The notes: a model not told the origin generated them from the letters alone. A DNA stretch of 64,000 bases from Sphingobacteriales bacterium (GCA_003963365.1 RXJG01000001.1:519352-583351), one strand, 5' to 3'; positions 44,842 through 54,783 are shown, counted from the first letter of the stretch. Numbers and translations are program-made.

Positions 44842-44920
44842 AACTTCATTTAATACAACTATTCGGTTGCGCAAAATTTTCTTTTGTACTACTGAGGGGA
44901 GAAAACGACATAATAAAGGG

Positions 44921-44951
44921 TTGTTTGCGACAGATAATGACATTACCTTTG
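44921..44951 (+). promoter_or_regulatory. Putative promoter of the GlxA-type regulator
   Basis: TTG at 44921-44923 and TACCTTTG at 44944-44951, 20 bp apart, fit the Bacteroidota -33/-7 pair well; the ATG follows at 44969. Confidence 0.55.
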
Positions 44952-44968
44952 ATATTTAAGAATTCAAC

Positions 44969-45946
44969 ATGAAAAATATCGCCATACTTGTTCCTGAAAC
45001 TGCTGTGATAGAAGCAGTGGCAGACCCACGTTATTTGTTTACTGCTGTGAACGAATTTTTAAAAAGCATGGATAAGCCTGCATTGTTTAATGTGCAATTG
45101 GTTGGTCTTACAAAAGAAGTGAAAGTGGCCGATGGGATTTTTTCTGTTCATACAGATGCTACTTTAAAAACAGCCAGGAAACCTGATTTAATAATTGTGC
45201 CGGCCATTAGTGGCAATATTGAACATGCCATTAAACTTAACCAGGATTTTTTACCGTGGATTGTAACACAATATAAAGATGGGGCAGAAGTGGCCAGTCT
45301 TTGCCTTGGCGCATTTATCCTTGCCTCAACTGGTTTGCTGGACGGCAAAACATGCAGCACTCACTGGCTTTTTGCTAATGAATTCAGAACAATGTTCCCG
45401 GAAGTAAATTTGTCCGATGGTAAAATTATTACTGAACAAAATGGGGTATACACCAGCGGTGGAGCTAACTCATACTGGAACTTATTGTTGCATTTGATTG
45501 AAAAATATACTAACCGTGAAATGGCAATACTGGCTTCTAAATTTTTTGTATTAGATATTGACCGGAAAAGTCAATCCCCTTTTTCCATGTTCAAAGGACA
45601 AAAAATTCATGCGGATGAGGAAATAAAGAAAGTACAGGAATATATTGAACATAATTTTACCGATAAAATTACTGTAGATGATTTAGCCAATCAATTTTCC
45701 ATTGGCCGAAGAACATTTGAACGAAGATTTAAGAAAGCAACCAATAACTCCATTGCCGAATATATTCAACGGGTAAAAATAGAAGCGGCTAAAAAACAAC
45801 TGGAAATTGGCAGAAAAACAGTGAACGAAGTAATGTACGAAGTAGGTTATAATGATACCAAAGCATTTCGTGAATTATTTAAAAAGATTACCGGTTTATC
45901 GCCGCTGGAATACAGGAATAAATACAATAAAGAACTGGCTGCATAA
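44969..45946 (+). CDS. GlxA-type AraC-family regulator with DJ-1/PfpI domain
   Basis: 325 residues. The N-terminal half is a DJ-1/PfpI domain; LCLGAFILASTGLLDGKTCSTHW has the nucleophile-elbow Cys near residue 112. The C-terminal AraC DNA-binding domain shows IGRRTFERRFKKATNNS and DTKAFRELFKKITGLSPLEY. Such proteins regulate stress or amine catabolism genes. It may control neighbouring VOC genes, but nothing in the sequence proves it. Confidence 0.93.
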   Translation: MKNIAILVPETAVIEAVADPRYLFTAVNEFLKSMDKPALFNVQLVGLTKEVKVADGIFSVHTDATLKTARKPDLIIVPAISGNIEHAIKLNQDFLPWIVTQYKDGAEVASLCLGAFILASTGLLDGKTCSTHWLFANEFRTMFPEVNLSDGKIITEQNGVYTSGGANSYWNLLLHLIEKYTNREMAILASKFFVLDIDRKSQSPFSMFKGQKIHADEEIKKVQEYIEHNFTDKITVDDLANQFSIGRRTFERRFKKATNNSIAEYIQRVKIEAAKKQLEIGRKTVNEVMYEVGYNDTKAFRELFKKITGLSPLEYRNKYNKELAA

Positions 45947-46011
45947 GTAACTTTTTTTTTATTTTAGGATACGTCGTAAATTAGGCCTTCACTAATTTAA
46001 AACGATCAAGC

Positions 46012-46914
46012 ATGCCACAGTCACGCCGACAATTTATCCGCAACAGTTCGTTGCTCACTGCCTCACTAATGATCAATCCTTCCTTAAAAGGTATGAAGGA
46101 CAAAAGACTTACCGGGATTCAGTTGTACTCTGTAAGGGATGATATGAAAAAAGATCCGTTGGGAACTTTAAAACAAATTGCTGCCATGGGCTATAAATAC
46201 GTGGAGCATGCCAATTATGTTGACCGGAAATTTTATGGGTACACTGCCAAAGAGTTTAAAAAAGTTTTAAATGATTTGGGAATAAAGATGCCAAGCGGTC
46301 ACACCGTTATGCGTCCGGATCATTGGGATGCGGCTAAAAAGGATTTCTCTGATTCATGGAAGTACACTGTTGAGGATGCGGCCATAGTTGGGCAGCAATA
46401 TGTCATCAGTCCATGGCTGGATGAAAGTTTACGTAAGACGTATGATGATGCGCTTCGTTATATGGAAGTGTTTAATAAGTCAGGGGAATTGTGCAAAAAA
46501 TCAGGGATGAAGTTTGGTTATCATAATCACGACTTTGAATTCAGCGTTAAACTAAATGATAAAGCACTTTACGATATCATTTTAAACAATACTGATCCAA
46601 ATCTGGTAGCTCAGCAATTAGATACCGGAAACTTATTTAACGGTGGAGTAACTGCTTTAGAAATCGTGAATAAATTTCCGGGCCGCTTTGAACTGATGCA
46701 TGTAAAAGATGAAATTGCCTCTGCCGATCATAATGAAAAATATGAAAGTACTATCCTCGGTAAAGGAATTGCAGAAGTGAAAAAGGTAATAGATATAGGA
46801 GCTACATCGGGCGGCACCACTCATTTTATTATTGAGCAGGAAGCTTACCAGGGTAAAGCACCATTGGATTGTGCGAAGGAAGATTACAAGATAATGAAGG
46901 AATGGGGTTATTAA
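46012..46914 (+). CDS. Exported sugar phosphate isomerase/epimerase-like TIM barrel
   Basis: 300 residues. SRRQFIRNSSLLTASLM at the N-terminus is a Tat-type signal. The AP-endonuclease-2/xylose-isomerase-like barrel follows: GIQLYSVRDDM, KFGYHNHDFEF, DTGNLFNGG and MHVKDE, holding metal-binding Glu/His/Asp positions. Family members act on keto sugars; the periplasmic form is common in Bacteroidota. Ends just before a shared terminator. Confidence 0.9.
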   Translation: MPQSRRQFIRNSSLLTASLMINPSLKGMKDKRLTGIQLYSVRDDMKKDPLGTLKQIAAMGYKYVEHANYVDRKFYGYTAKEFKKVLNDLGIKMPSGHTVMRPDHWDAAKKDFSDSWKYTVEDAAIVGQQYVISPWLDESLRKTYDDALRYMEVFNKSGELCKKSGMKFGYHNHDFEFSVKLNDKALYDIILNNTDPNLVAQQLDTGNLFNGGVTALEIVNKFPGRFELMHVKDEIASADHNEKYESTILGKGIAEVKKVIDIGATSGGTTHFIIEQEAYQGKAPLDCAKEDYKIMKEWGY

Positions 46915-46936
46915 AATAATTACTACCAGTAGTCAT

Positions 46937-46968
46937 AAGCTTCCGTTTTAACCGGAAGCTTTTTATTT
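46937..46968. terminator. Bidirectional terminator
   Basis: AAGCTTCCG (46937-46945) pairs with CGGAAGCTT (46953-46961), with a T-rich tail on the right and the convergent DUF1801 stop codon at 46963. The left side is less A-rich, so termination of the plus-strand isomerase gene is the surer use. Confidence 0.75.
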
Positions 46969-47370
46969 TCTCTTCGGAAATGTTGCATCCAACGCAGCAG
47001 CTTCTTTCAACAGTTTAACAATGGCTGCTTCGTTTATATCTTCGGCAGTTTGATATATCTTATAAAAAACTTGTTTGTTAGTGCCATGTGTAAGATATTG
47101 ATCAACATCATTCAACCGGTTGCCATACCAGAAACCTAATAGCACACCGCTTTTTATACCACCCCTGGGTACCGTAGCAGGCCACACAATACAGATACTC
47201 CGGTTGCCATAAAAGAAGGGAACATGGTAAGCAATTTTTTCTTTGCAATAATCCGGTAAATTTTCTTTAATAATTTGGCGGAGTACATCTACTGTAATCC
47301 GTTCTTCATCCGGCAGCAGATCATATAACTGAACAAGGTTCCTGATTTTTGGAAAAGGTGTTATAGTCAT
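46963..47370 (-). CDS. DUF1801 domain protein
   Basis: 135 residues. LPDEERITVDVLRQIIKENLPDY and KEKIAYHVPFFYGNRSICIVWPA are a divergent form of the DUF1801/YdhG pattern; the end ALDATFPKRK is typical. Alone in its direction together with the amidohydrolase gene 17 bp upstream, which may be co-transcribed. Confidence 0.82.
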   Translation of the reverse strand: MTITPFPKIRNLVQLYDLLPDEERITVDVLRQIIKENLPDYCKEKIAYHVPFFYGNRSICIVWPATVPRGGIKSGVLLGFWYGNRLNDVDQYLTHGTNKQVFYKIYQTAEDINEAAIVKLLKEAAALDATFPKRK

Positions 47371-47387
47371 TTTATAAATTACTTAAA

Positions 47388-49055
47388 CTAACTTTCATAT
47401 GTCCACTTACCACCTGCCATTGTTCTTTCGATTGGAATGGTAATTAATGTAGATGGATTTTCTTTAAGAGGATCACGACCCAATACAACCAGGTCAGCCA
47501 GTTTACCACTTTCGATTGAACCTTTTATCTTTTCTTCAAAGGACGCATATGCGCCATTGATAGTTCCGATTTTTACTGCTTCTTCAACACTTACTTTTTG
47601 ATTGGCGCCCCACACATTACCTTTTATATCTGTTCGGGTAACACTTGATTGCAATGCCATCATTGGTTCAAAAGGACCGGGCGGATAATCAGAAGCCTGT
47701 GTAGGACTAATACCGGCATCTAAAAAACTGCGCAGGGCAAACATATGTTTCAGTCTTTCCTCTCCATATAATTTCATTTTTTCACCATGATAATAAACAT
47801 AGGTGGAGAAAGGAGTAGGGATGACCCCTAATGTTTTCATACGCTGAATAATATTATCATTAATCATGGTACAATGTTCAATTCTGAACCGTGGATTTTG
47901 TTTGGGTTTTTCTTTATATAATCGTTCATACAATTTTAAAGTAGTATCAATTCCTACATCGCCATTAGCATGAACACCAATTTGCCAGCCGGCATCATAG
48001 GCTTTTTTAGCATAAGGATACATTCGTTCCTCATCCATTACCAGTATACCATAATCATTGGGCCTGCCAATATATGGTTGTGATAACCTGGCAGTACGTT
48101 CAGAAATGGAGCCATCACAGGTCATCTTCATTCCACCAATACGCACCCATTCATTTCCCATTCCGGTTCTTACACCGGCAGCAATCATTTTATCTATGTA
48201 CATATAACCAATCATGCAATAAATACGCATGTACAGTTCTCCATTTTCATACGCATCCTGGTAGGCCTGTAAATAATCCGGCGACCCGTATGCATCAGTG
48301 GCAGAAGTGATTCCCGTTTTCGCCATCATCTTTGAAATGAGTTTAACACCGTCTTTCATTTCCTCTCTTGTGTCAAGTTTAGGAATGATTTTTTCGAAAA
48401 CTTCGTTGGCAGATTCCTTAACACAGCCGGTTAATTTTCCGGAAGCATCTTTTTCAAATTCTCCTCCTGTTGGGTTAGGCGTATGCTCATCCACATTCGC
48501 CATTTTAAAAGCTAATGAGTTAAGATAAGAAGTGTGACCACCACGGTGAGTAATTTGTACAGGATGATCAGGCGCCGCTTCATCCAGGTCAGCCAGACTT
48601 ATTTTTACACCTTCAACAGTTTTTGTATCATCATATTTAAAACCCTCCACCCAGTTTCCTTTTGGAGTTTGCGATGCTTTCAGTTTAATAGCAGCTTTGA
48701 TGTCTTTTATTGATCTTAAATCGCAATCCACCATTTTTAAGTGCTTAATACCTGAATAGGCAGGATGGGTATGGGCATCGATAAAACCAGGTAACACTGT
48801 TTTATATCCAATATCTATCTTCTTTGTTCTTTTAGTTGCCAGGCGAAGAATTTCCTCGTTTTGGCCTATAGCAACAAATCTTCCTCCGGCAATGGCTACT
48901 GCCTGTGCCCTTGGTTCGTTTGGATTTATGGTGTAGATATTTCCGTTGTACAGAATAATATCGGGTTCAATTTTATCCAGCGACATTAATGAAAGCGAAG
49001 CCAGTGTGCCGATAAATTGACGACGGGATTGCAGGAAGTCGAAGATGGTATTCAT
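47388..49055 (-). CDS. Amidohydrolase of the YtcJ type, Tat-exported
   Basis: 555 residues. SRRQFIGTLASLSLMSL is a Tat-type signal. The metal-dependent hydrolase barrel begins with PGFIDAHTHPAYSG, has VGVHANGDVGID-like segment (QIGVHANGDVGIDTTLKLYE in pieces) and RIEHCTMI, and ends with GKLADLVVLGRDP. YtcJ-like enzymes often are periplasmic in this phylum; the amide or urea-type substrate is unknown. The 17-bp spacing to the DUF1801 gene suggests one transcript. Confidence 0.92.
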   Translation of the reverse strand: MNTIFDFLQSRRQFIGTLASLSLMSLDKIEPDIILYNGNIYTINPNEPRAQAVAIAGGRFVAIGQNEEILRLATKRTKKIDIGYKTVLPGFIDAHTHPAYSGIKHLKMVDCDLRSIKDIKAAIKLKASQTPKGNWVEGFKYDDTKTVEGVKISLADLDEAAPDHPVQITHRGGHTSYLNSLAFKMANVDEHTPNPTGGEFEKDASGKLTGCVKESANEVFEKIIPKLDTREEMKDGVKLISKMMAKTGITSATDAYGSPDYLQAYQDAYENGELYMRIYCMIGYMYIDKMIAAGVRTGMGNEWVRIGGMKMTCDGSISERTARLSQPYIGRPNDYGILVMDEERMYPYAKKAYDAGWQIGVHANGDVGIDTTLKLYERLYKEKPKQNPRFRIEHCTMINDNIIQRMKTLGVIPTPFSTYVYYHGEKMKLYGEERLKHMFALRSFLDAGISPTQASDYPPGPFEPMMALQSSVTRTDIKGNVWGANQKVSVEEAVKIGTINGAYASFEEKIKGSIESGKLADLVVLGRDPLKENPSTLITIPIERTMAGGKWTYES

Positions 49056-49101
49056 GCCGGTGATTTAGAGTGGTTACTAAAGTTATTGAAATTGCCGGGA
49101 T

Positions 49102-49752
49102 TTATTTGGATGACAAATAAATGATCAAACAAATAATTATGGTTATAAGAATAACACCTGCTATCTTATATTTTTCAAATAAAGCCCTTTGCTGCTGATG
49201 TTTGATATGCAGTTCAATTCTTTCTTTCATGTCTTTATCATCAGCGGCCAATTCCTGTAAACGTTCAATAATTACCGGTTGGTATTTATAAGGCAGCGGG
49301 TCACTGGCATGCAGCAGCAGTTTTATTACCTGGTTAATTAATAAATTTTCTCCTGACTGCTGCAGGATGTTCATATTGTTATCCGATAAAATGTTTTTAA
49401 TATGATGGCTTAAGGCATCGTATTCAATTTGAAAATGCGTTACTGCCGATAAATAATTGGTGAGCTTCTTGCATTCATTCAGCACATCATGGGCAGTATG
49501 TGCCTGCTTTACAAAGTCTTTTCCAATAGTGCGGTTATACCAGCGTTTGTAATTGTATTCTTCTCTTTGCCCCGGGTCAATCAATATATCATAGGCTTCT
49601 TTTATTTCCATAAATATAGATTCAGTGGACACATCACCGGGATTGGTATCCGGATGGTGCTTCATCGCCATTTTGCGGTAAGCTTTTTTTATTTCATTAA
49701 CCGAAGCAGTGGGGGCTATGCCGAGTATTTTATAATAGTCTTTGATTTCCAT
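49102..49752 (-). CDS. J-domain protein with C-terminal membrane anchor
   Basis: 216 residues from the ATG at 49752. J domain at 1-70: DYYKILGIAPTASVNEIKKAY, with the HPD motif in KHHPDTNPGD. The middle is helical and not known; the last 20 residues form a membrane helix (GVILITIIICLIIYLSS) so the protein is tail-anchored with the J domain in the cytoplasm. It would recruit DnaK to the membrane. The gene is divergent from the serine hydrolase gene. Confidence 0.85.
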   Translation of the reverse strand: MEIKDYYKILGIAPTASVNEIKKAYRKMAMKHHPDTNPGDVSTESIFMEIKEAYDILIDPGQREEYNYKRWYNRTIGKDFVKQAHTAHDVLNECKKLTNYLSAVTHFQIEYDALSHHIKNILSDNNMNILQQSGENLLINQVIKLLLHASDPLPYKYQPVIIERLQELAADDKDMKERIELHIKHQQQRALFEKYKIAGVILITIIICLIIYLSSK

Positions 49753-49808
49753 TGACAAGGCGAATATAGTTATTCAAATTTTATCGATCTTTAAACTAAA
49801 TCCATCGC

Positions 49809-51185
49809 ATGGCAGTTCATAAAAATCTTAAGCGTATCGGTTTAGCCATTTTATTGCTGGTATTAGTTGCAATAGTCATCATTGCGTGGAAGGTATTTCC
49901 GGCTGTGAGTGGTTATGGTGCCAAAAATATGGCTTCAGCTATTTACCTGCAGCACCGTAATCCTAATGATGTGATTAAAGAAGACCTCGCCGATTTTCCA
50001 AAATCATTAGGCAGCTATACTTTCAATGAAAAAGATTCATCAGTTACTGCTTCTGTATGGGGATTTGCCAAACGCAAAGCTATTTACCGCACCGGGTTAG
50101 GTGCTACATTGATCAATGATTTTACAGAAGAACAGGTAAGAGCACAACAATTTAACCTCCCACCCAAACCAACCCTCAACACAGATACTATTCCCTGGCC
50201 ATACGGAGATAAAATAGCAGATACTATTCCCGGCAATATAAACCGCACCCGGTTGGAAAAAGCCATTGATCATGTGTTTGAAGAAACAAAGAATGGCAAA
50301 CCGGTTTATACCCGTTCTGTTATTGTTTGTTATGATGGTAATATTATTGCTGAACGGTATGCGCCGGGCTTTGATAAAAATACGGTGCAACTGGGCTGGT
50401 CAATGAGCAAGAGTTTAACGGCCGCCATGATTGGTATATTGGTAAAAGAAGGGAAACTCAATATAAATGCACCGGCACCAGTGCCGGAATGGAAGGGAAA
50501 TGAAAAAGAAAAAATCAGTCTGCTGAATTTATTACAACAAACCAGCGGACTTGATTTTGCAGAGATATATACCCGGCCAAGTGAAGTAACCACCATGTTA
50601 TTTAGTAAAGGAGATATGGCTGCTTATACTGCAAGCCAGCCATTAAAATATGCTCCCGGCACACATTTCAGTTATTCCAGCGGCAACAGTAATATTCTCA
50701 GTCGCATCATCCGGCATACGGTGGGAGAGAAGGAGTATGCAGCTTTTCCGTACACGGCTTTATTTCATAAAATCAATGCTTACAGTTTTTTATTAGAACC
50801 AGATGCTTCGGGTACTTATATTGGTTCATCTTACAGTTATGCCACGGCAAGGGATTTTGTTCGTTTTGGGTTGCTGTATTATAATAATGGTAAATGGAAT
50901 GGGGAGCAAATTCTGCCGGAGAATTGGGTGAAAGAATCAATAGTACCACCAGCCAGTAACCCTTTTAAAAATTATGGCTACCAGTTTTGGTTGAACGGGC
51001 AGAGCGAAAAAGATATTACCAAAGAAGCTTTCCCTGATGTGCCAAAAGATATGTTTTATATGGATGGCTATGGCGGACAGGATGTTTATATCATTCCTAC
51101 TAAAAAATTAGTGGTGTTGCGGTTGGGTGTGAGTACTATTAATGAGAACCAGTTTTTGAACGAGGTGCTTCAATCTATAAAATAA
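49809..51185 (+). CDS. Serine hydrolase of the class C beta-lactamase/esterase type
   Basis: 458 residues. N-terminal membrane helix (LAILLLVLVAIVIIAWKV), then the penicillin-binding fold: catalytic SxxK in GWSMSKSLTAAM (about 199), the YxN-like YSSGNSN (about 296) and the C-terminal GGQDVYIIP segment that stands for the KTG-like strand. The protein would face the periplasm, anchored by its N-terminus. Family members hydrolyse esters or D-peptides. A good terminator follows. Confidence 0.9.
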   Translation: MAVHKNLKRIGLAILLLVLVAIVIIAWKVFPAVSGYGAKNMASAIYLQHRNPNDVIKEDLADFPKSLGSYTFNEKDSSVTASVWGFAKRKAIYRTGLGATLINDFTEEQVRAQQFNLPPKPTLNTDTIPWPYGDKIADTIPGNINRTRLEKAIDHVFEETKNGKPVYTRSVIVCYDGNIIAERYAPGFDKNTVQLGWSMSKSLTAAMIGILVKEGKLNINAPAPVPEWKGNEKEKISLLNLLQQTSGLDFAEIYTRPSEVTTMLFSKGDMAAYTASQPLKYAPGTHFSYSSGNSNILSRIIRHTVGEKEYAAFPYTALFHKINAYSFLLEPDASGTYIGSSYSYATARDFVRFGLLYYNNGKWNGEQILPENWVKESIVPPASNPFKNYGYQFWLNGQSEKDITKEAFPDVPKDMFYMDGYGGQDVYIIPTKKLVVLRLGVSTINENQFLNEVLQSIK

Positions 51186-51195
51186 AATTGCAATT

Positions 51196-51225
51196 ATTAA
51201 AGGCCGGCGTTAACCGGCCTTTAAT
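51196..51225. terminator. Bidirectional terminator
   Basis: TTAAAGGCCGG (51197-51207) pairs with CCGGCCTTTAA (51214-51224), loop CGTTAA, between the convergent serine hydrolase and ABM genes. Confidence 0.85.
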
Positions 51226-51233
51226 TCAATAAT

Positions 51234-51539
51234 TCAGGCATGTTCCATTACATGTTCACCTGTATAAACTTTTAGCACAGGTGGTTTGGCGTAATACGCT
51301 TTTACCCTATCTACCAAATGCTTGTAAGTGCCGCTGTTATTATACAGGTCGGCATCTTCCTGGTTGTCCCATACCGTCATGGAGATGTATTCATCTTTTG
51401 GATCCAATGGCTCCAGCATCCGGCAATCGAGGTTACCTTTTTGTTGTTTTACAATGTGTACAATTTCATCATTGTAAATTTTTTTTGCCTCTTCATTTTT
51501 ACCCGGCAAAAAATTCAGGTAAGTTAATCTTACAATCAT
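51234..51539 (-). CDS. Antibiotic biosynthesis monooxygenase (ABM) family protein
   Basis: 101 residues. IVRLTYLNFLPGKNEEAKKI, CRMLEPLDPKDEYISMTVWD and DLYNNSGTYKHLVDRVKAYY match the small dimeric ABM fold. Activity unknown. Unusual for this phylum, a strong ribosome-binding site AAGGAGG (51551-51545) lies 5 bases before the ATG, which supports this start. Confidence 0.88.
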   Translation of the reverse strand: MIVRLTYLNFLPGKNEEAKKIYNDEIVHIVKQQKGNLDCRMLEPLDPKDEYISMTVWDNQEDADLYNNSGTYKHLVDRVKAYYAKPPVLKVYTGEHVMEHA

Positions 51540-51544
51540 AATAG

Positions 51545-51551
51545 CCTCCTT
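51545..51551 (-). promoter_or_regulatory. Strong Shine-Dalgarno before the ABM gene
   Basis: AAGGAGG on the minus strand, 5 bp upstream of the start codon at 51539. Most other genes here lack such a site. Confidence 0.6.
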
Positions 51552-52380
51552 TAAATTTTAAATAGTGATAAAAAAGTGTTCACAGGAGGTAAACTTTTTC
51601 AAAATACAGGATCGCTTCCTGTAAGGTACAATACAGACAGGCCCTTTGCGAAATCTTTTTTTGCACCTTTACTGCTATCTGCTGAAAAAAATATAACGGC
51701 AGGGGAAAGTGAAAAAGAGTTTATGAAAACACTGATGAATAATTATACAGTTCCAGCGCTGCATATAACCGCAATCTATACTGTTGAAATATCGGGCTTC
51801 ACGGTGGACATCTAATACTTTATCCCTGTATTAATTGCTTCTAAACAGGAATAATGTCTGTTCCTATCCAAATAAACGAAAATTACAGGGTGTATATCCC
51901 CTTTTATTTCCAATATTGACTGGTAAAATGATTTTATCCCGGTTGTTATTTAAGATTGCTTTATTACCATCTTGAAGCAGCTAAAATCAGGTGGATTTTA
52001 AAGGTAGGGTTGTTAATGATTTGTTGCCTGGCACCTCCAGGCATAAAGTCTTTCAACGGTATATCAGCCACAAACTGCCAATAGTGATTGATGATTAGTT
52101 ATTTTTTTGCATAAATATTAAATTTTATTTTGTCAGTTTAATCAATAATATGAAAATACTTATTAACTTTATTTAAGAATTAATAACCGCTTACCCTGAT
52201 TAAATGCAGAGATATTCATATAAAGGCATCTGCTATTATACACCTGCTGTAGTTTTTATTACGTAATTAAGGCTGATTAAAAATTAGTGTTTCAGTTTAA
52301 AATCAATCAGGTTCGTAAAGGATCCTGACTGGATTATATGCTGTGATAACCTTTTTAATAACCCACAATTTAAACTTTAA
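51552..52380. other. Long AT-rich region before the response regulator
   Basis: About 830 bp without a convincing gene. A 79-codon frame at 51576-51815 has no recognisable motif, no RBS and an unconvincing N-terminus. On the minus strand around 51960-52090 a short unstarted frame (WQFVADIPLKDFMPGGARQQ, then a stop) could be a trace of a lost gene. A hairpin GCCTGG-N5-CCAGGC lies at 52026-52042. The last 250 bp are very AT-rich and presumably hold the promoter of the 52381 gene; I cannot place it. Confidence 0.5.
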
Positions 52381-53052
52381 ATGGAAAAGCTAAGTGTATT
52401 AATATCCGATAACCAACTATTGGTAAGAGAAGCCTGGCATATTTTTTTCCAAAAGCAGGAAACCTTTTTTATAATCGGCGAAAGCTCCACTACTGATGAA
52501 ACGATTACTAAAACAGCCCAGTTAAAACCCGATATCATACTCCTTGAAATTGGAATGCCCGGCGCTATGGGTCTGGAAACCATACAAAAACTCCTGGAAG
52601 TTCACCCGCCTGTTCAGGTATTGGTGGTGTCTGCCATCAAAGACATTCACGCCGTAATAACAGCTTTGCGTAATGGAGCTAAAGGATATGTTACCAAAAA
52701 CAGTTCGGCTGAGGAGGTATTTAAAGCACTGGATCATATTCGCAAGGGGCAAAAATATGTATGCGATGAATTGAATGAAAAGCTTATTGATGAAATTGCC
52801 CGGCCCGCAGTAAAATCATCCAATGATCCTGCTTACCTGTGGGAAAAATTAACCCCCGCTGAGAAAAAAATCATCGGCTATTTGTTAAAAGGGATAAGAT
52901 CCCGGCAAATTGCAGAAGAAATGAATTTATCGCCACGTACCGTTGAAGTACACCGTTACCATATTTTGAAAAAATTGCAGCAGCCCAACACCGTAGCACT
53001 GATCGCTTTTCTCAACAAACATAATTTAACAGGCAATGGTATATCTATATAA
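52381..53052 (+). CDS. NarL/LuxR-type response regulator with Glu at the phospho site
   Basis: 223 residues. Receiver domain about 1-122, HTH domain about 150-215 (LTPAEKKIIGYLLKG, SRQIAEEMNLSPRTVEVHRY). The normal LLDIxMPG reads LLEIGMPG, so residue 56 is Glu where the phosphorylated Asp should be; the acidic pocket has S9-D10 instead of two acids, while the Ser in VVSA and Lys in YVTKN are kept. Asp-to-Glu can imitate phosphorylation, so the protein may be always active or phosphorylation-independent. No histidine kinase gene is nearby. Long AT-rich upstream region. Confidence 0.9.
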   Translation: MEKLSVLISDNQLLVREAWHIFFQKQETFFIIGESSTTDETITKTAQLKPDIILLEIGMPGAMGLETIQKLLEVHPPVQVLVVSAIKDIHAVITALRNGAKGYVTKNSSAEEVFKALDHIRKGQKYVCDELNEKLIDEIARPAVKSSNDPAYLWEKLTPAEKKIIGYLLKGIRSRQIAEEMNLSPRTVEVHRYHILKKLQQPNTVALIAFLNKHNLTGNGISI

Positions 53053-53241
53053 TATAATTGTCTTACCCGTTTAAACTGTTTTATACAGACGGTCATTCAG
53101 ATAAATTTCAAATTATTTTCATCTTCAATTAACCTGTTTGATACAGCTAATTACACAAGCGGTAAGTGTAACTAAACAGGTGGTATTATACTCCTATTAA
53201 TTCCAGTAACTTCACTATCGCAAATTCAAAAATACATTGAC

Positions 53242-54762
53242 ATGAAAAAATTATTCTCCATTGCTTTTTTACCGGCAATCATGTTACTAACTGCAGTAAC
53301 ATCTTTTGCTCAAACAGACAGCACCGCAGGCACCAAACCAGAAAAATTTGTTACCAAACACACTATCAAAATTGATGGCAGGGTTATTAACTACACCGCC
53401 ACAGTGGGTACGTTAATATTAAAGAACGATAAAGATGAAACCATTGCCAGTTTTGGTTATACTGCTTACACTAAAGATGGTGAGGGGGATATGAGTAAAC
53501 GTCCGGTTACGTTTTCGTATAACGGCGGACCCGGTTCTTCCTCTATGTGGTTGCACATGGGTATAATGGGGCCAAGAAGGGTAGTGGTGAACGATCCTTC
53601 ACCAAACGGACCAGCACCCTATAAATTAGAAGACAATGGTTATTCCATATTAGATGTATCGGATGTTGTAATGATGGATCCGGTAGGTACCGGTTTAAGT
53701 CGTGCTGTTGGTAAAGGAAAAAACGCTGATTTCTGGGGAGTGGATGGAGATGCAAAATCAGTAAGCCAGTTCATCCGCAATTATGTGCATGAAAATGAAA
53801 GATGGAATTCACCTAAGTTTTTACTGGGAGAGAGCTATGGTACTTTCCGTTCAGCCGCCGTGGCTGACTATTTGCAGGAAACATATGGTATTTCTGTAAA
53901 CGGGATTGTACTTGTTTCAAATGTACTGGATATTCGTACGCTGGCATTTAATCCCGGTGACGATTTGCCGTACATTGTTAACCTGCCCACTTATGCTGCC
54001 ACCGCCTGGTATCATAATAAAGTAGCTAATAAAGGCGCCGGACTGGAAGCGTTTCTAAATGATGTAAGGGCATTTGCTTTTGGGGAGTATGCAACAGCAT
54101 TAATGAAAGGTGATATGCTGAGTGAAGCTGACAGAACCAGGGTATTGGATAAACTAAATGCCATAACTGGTATTAGTAAAGATTATTGGGAAAAAGCCAA
54201 TTTGCGGGTGTTGCAACCACAATTTAGCCAGGAGCTGTTACGCAACGAAGGTATAATTGTAGGAAGACTAGATGCCCGTTATAAAGGAATTGCCCAGGAC
54301 AAACTGAGTGAATATGCATTCACTGATCCGCAATCAAACGATATAAGTCCTGCATTCATTAGCGCATTCATGCATTATTATACTACTGAACTTAAAGTAC
54401 CTAAAGATAAAAGTTATAATACCAGTGCTTATGCATTACAGGGTTTTAACTGGGACTGGAAACACCAGCGCAGTAATGGATTGTTTGGTGATGCCGCCAC
54501 ACCCAATACTGAGCCTGATTTGTTAAACGCCATGTCCAACAACCCAAAAATGAAAGTGATGGTGCTGAATGGTATTTATGATTTGGCTACTCCATTTGTC
54601 GGATCTGAATATACTTTTGATCACATGGGATTGGATAAGAAAATAAGAAGTAATATCACCCATAAATATTATGAAGCCGGGCACATGATGTATATACACA
54701 ATGAATCGGCTGCTAAGTTTAAGAAAGATGTGAGTGAGTTTATTTTGGGGACGCTGAAATAA
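53242..54762 (+). CDS. Serine carboxypeptidase (S10 family), exported
   Basis: 506 residues. Signal peptide ends with TSFAQ. S10 marks: FSYNGGPGSSSMWLHMG (oxyanion loop), the nucleophile in LLGESYGTFRSAA (Ser near 197), an Asp in GIYDLATPF and a His in YEAGHMMY close to the C-terminus. It removes C-terminal residues from peptides in the periplasm or outside. A terminator follows immediately. Confidence 0.93.
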   Translation: MKKLFSIAFLPAIMLLTAVTSFAQTDSTAGTKPEKFVTKHTIKIDGRVINYTATVGTLILKNDKDETIASFGYTAYTKDGEGDMSKRPVTFSYNGGPGSSSMWLHMGIMGPRRVVVNDPSPNGPAPYKLEDNGYSILDVSDVVMMDPVGTGLSRAVGKGKNADFWGVDGDAKSVSQFIRNYVHENERWNSPKFLLGESYGTFRSAAVADYLQETYGISVNGIVLVSNVLDIRTLAFNPGDDLPYIVNLPTYAATAWYHNKVANKGAGLEAFLNDVRAFAFGEYATALMKGDMLSEADRTRVLDKLNAITGISKDYWEKANLRVLQPQFSQELLRNEGIIVGRLDARYKGIAQDKLSEYAFTDPQSNDISPAFISAFMHYYTTELKVPKDKSYNTSAYALQGFNWDWKHQRSNGLFGDAATPNTEPDLLNAMSNNPKMKVMVLNGIYDLATPFVGSEYTFDHMGLDKKIRSNITHKYYEAGHMMYIHNESAAKFKKDVSEFILGTLK

Positions 54763-54783
54763 TTATTGATTGATATTTTTAGC

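Noticed and set aside
44774..44959. 61-codon frame on the plus strand before the GlxA-type gene
   Set aside because: It lies antisense to the ArsR remnant and over the promoter; no recognisable sequence.
51576..51815. 79-codon frame after the ABM gene
   Set aside because: No motif, no ribosome-binding site and no homologous pattern; kept only as a mention in the intergenic entry.
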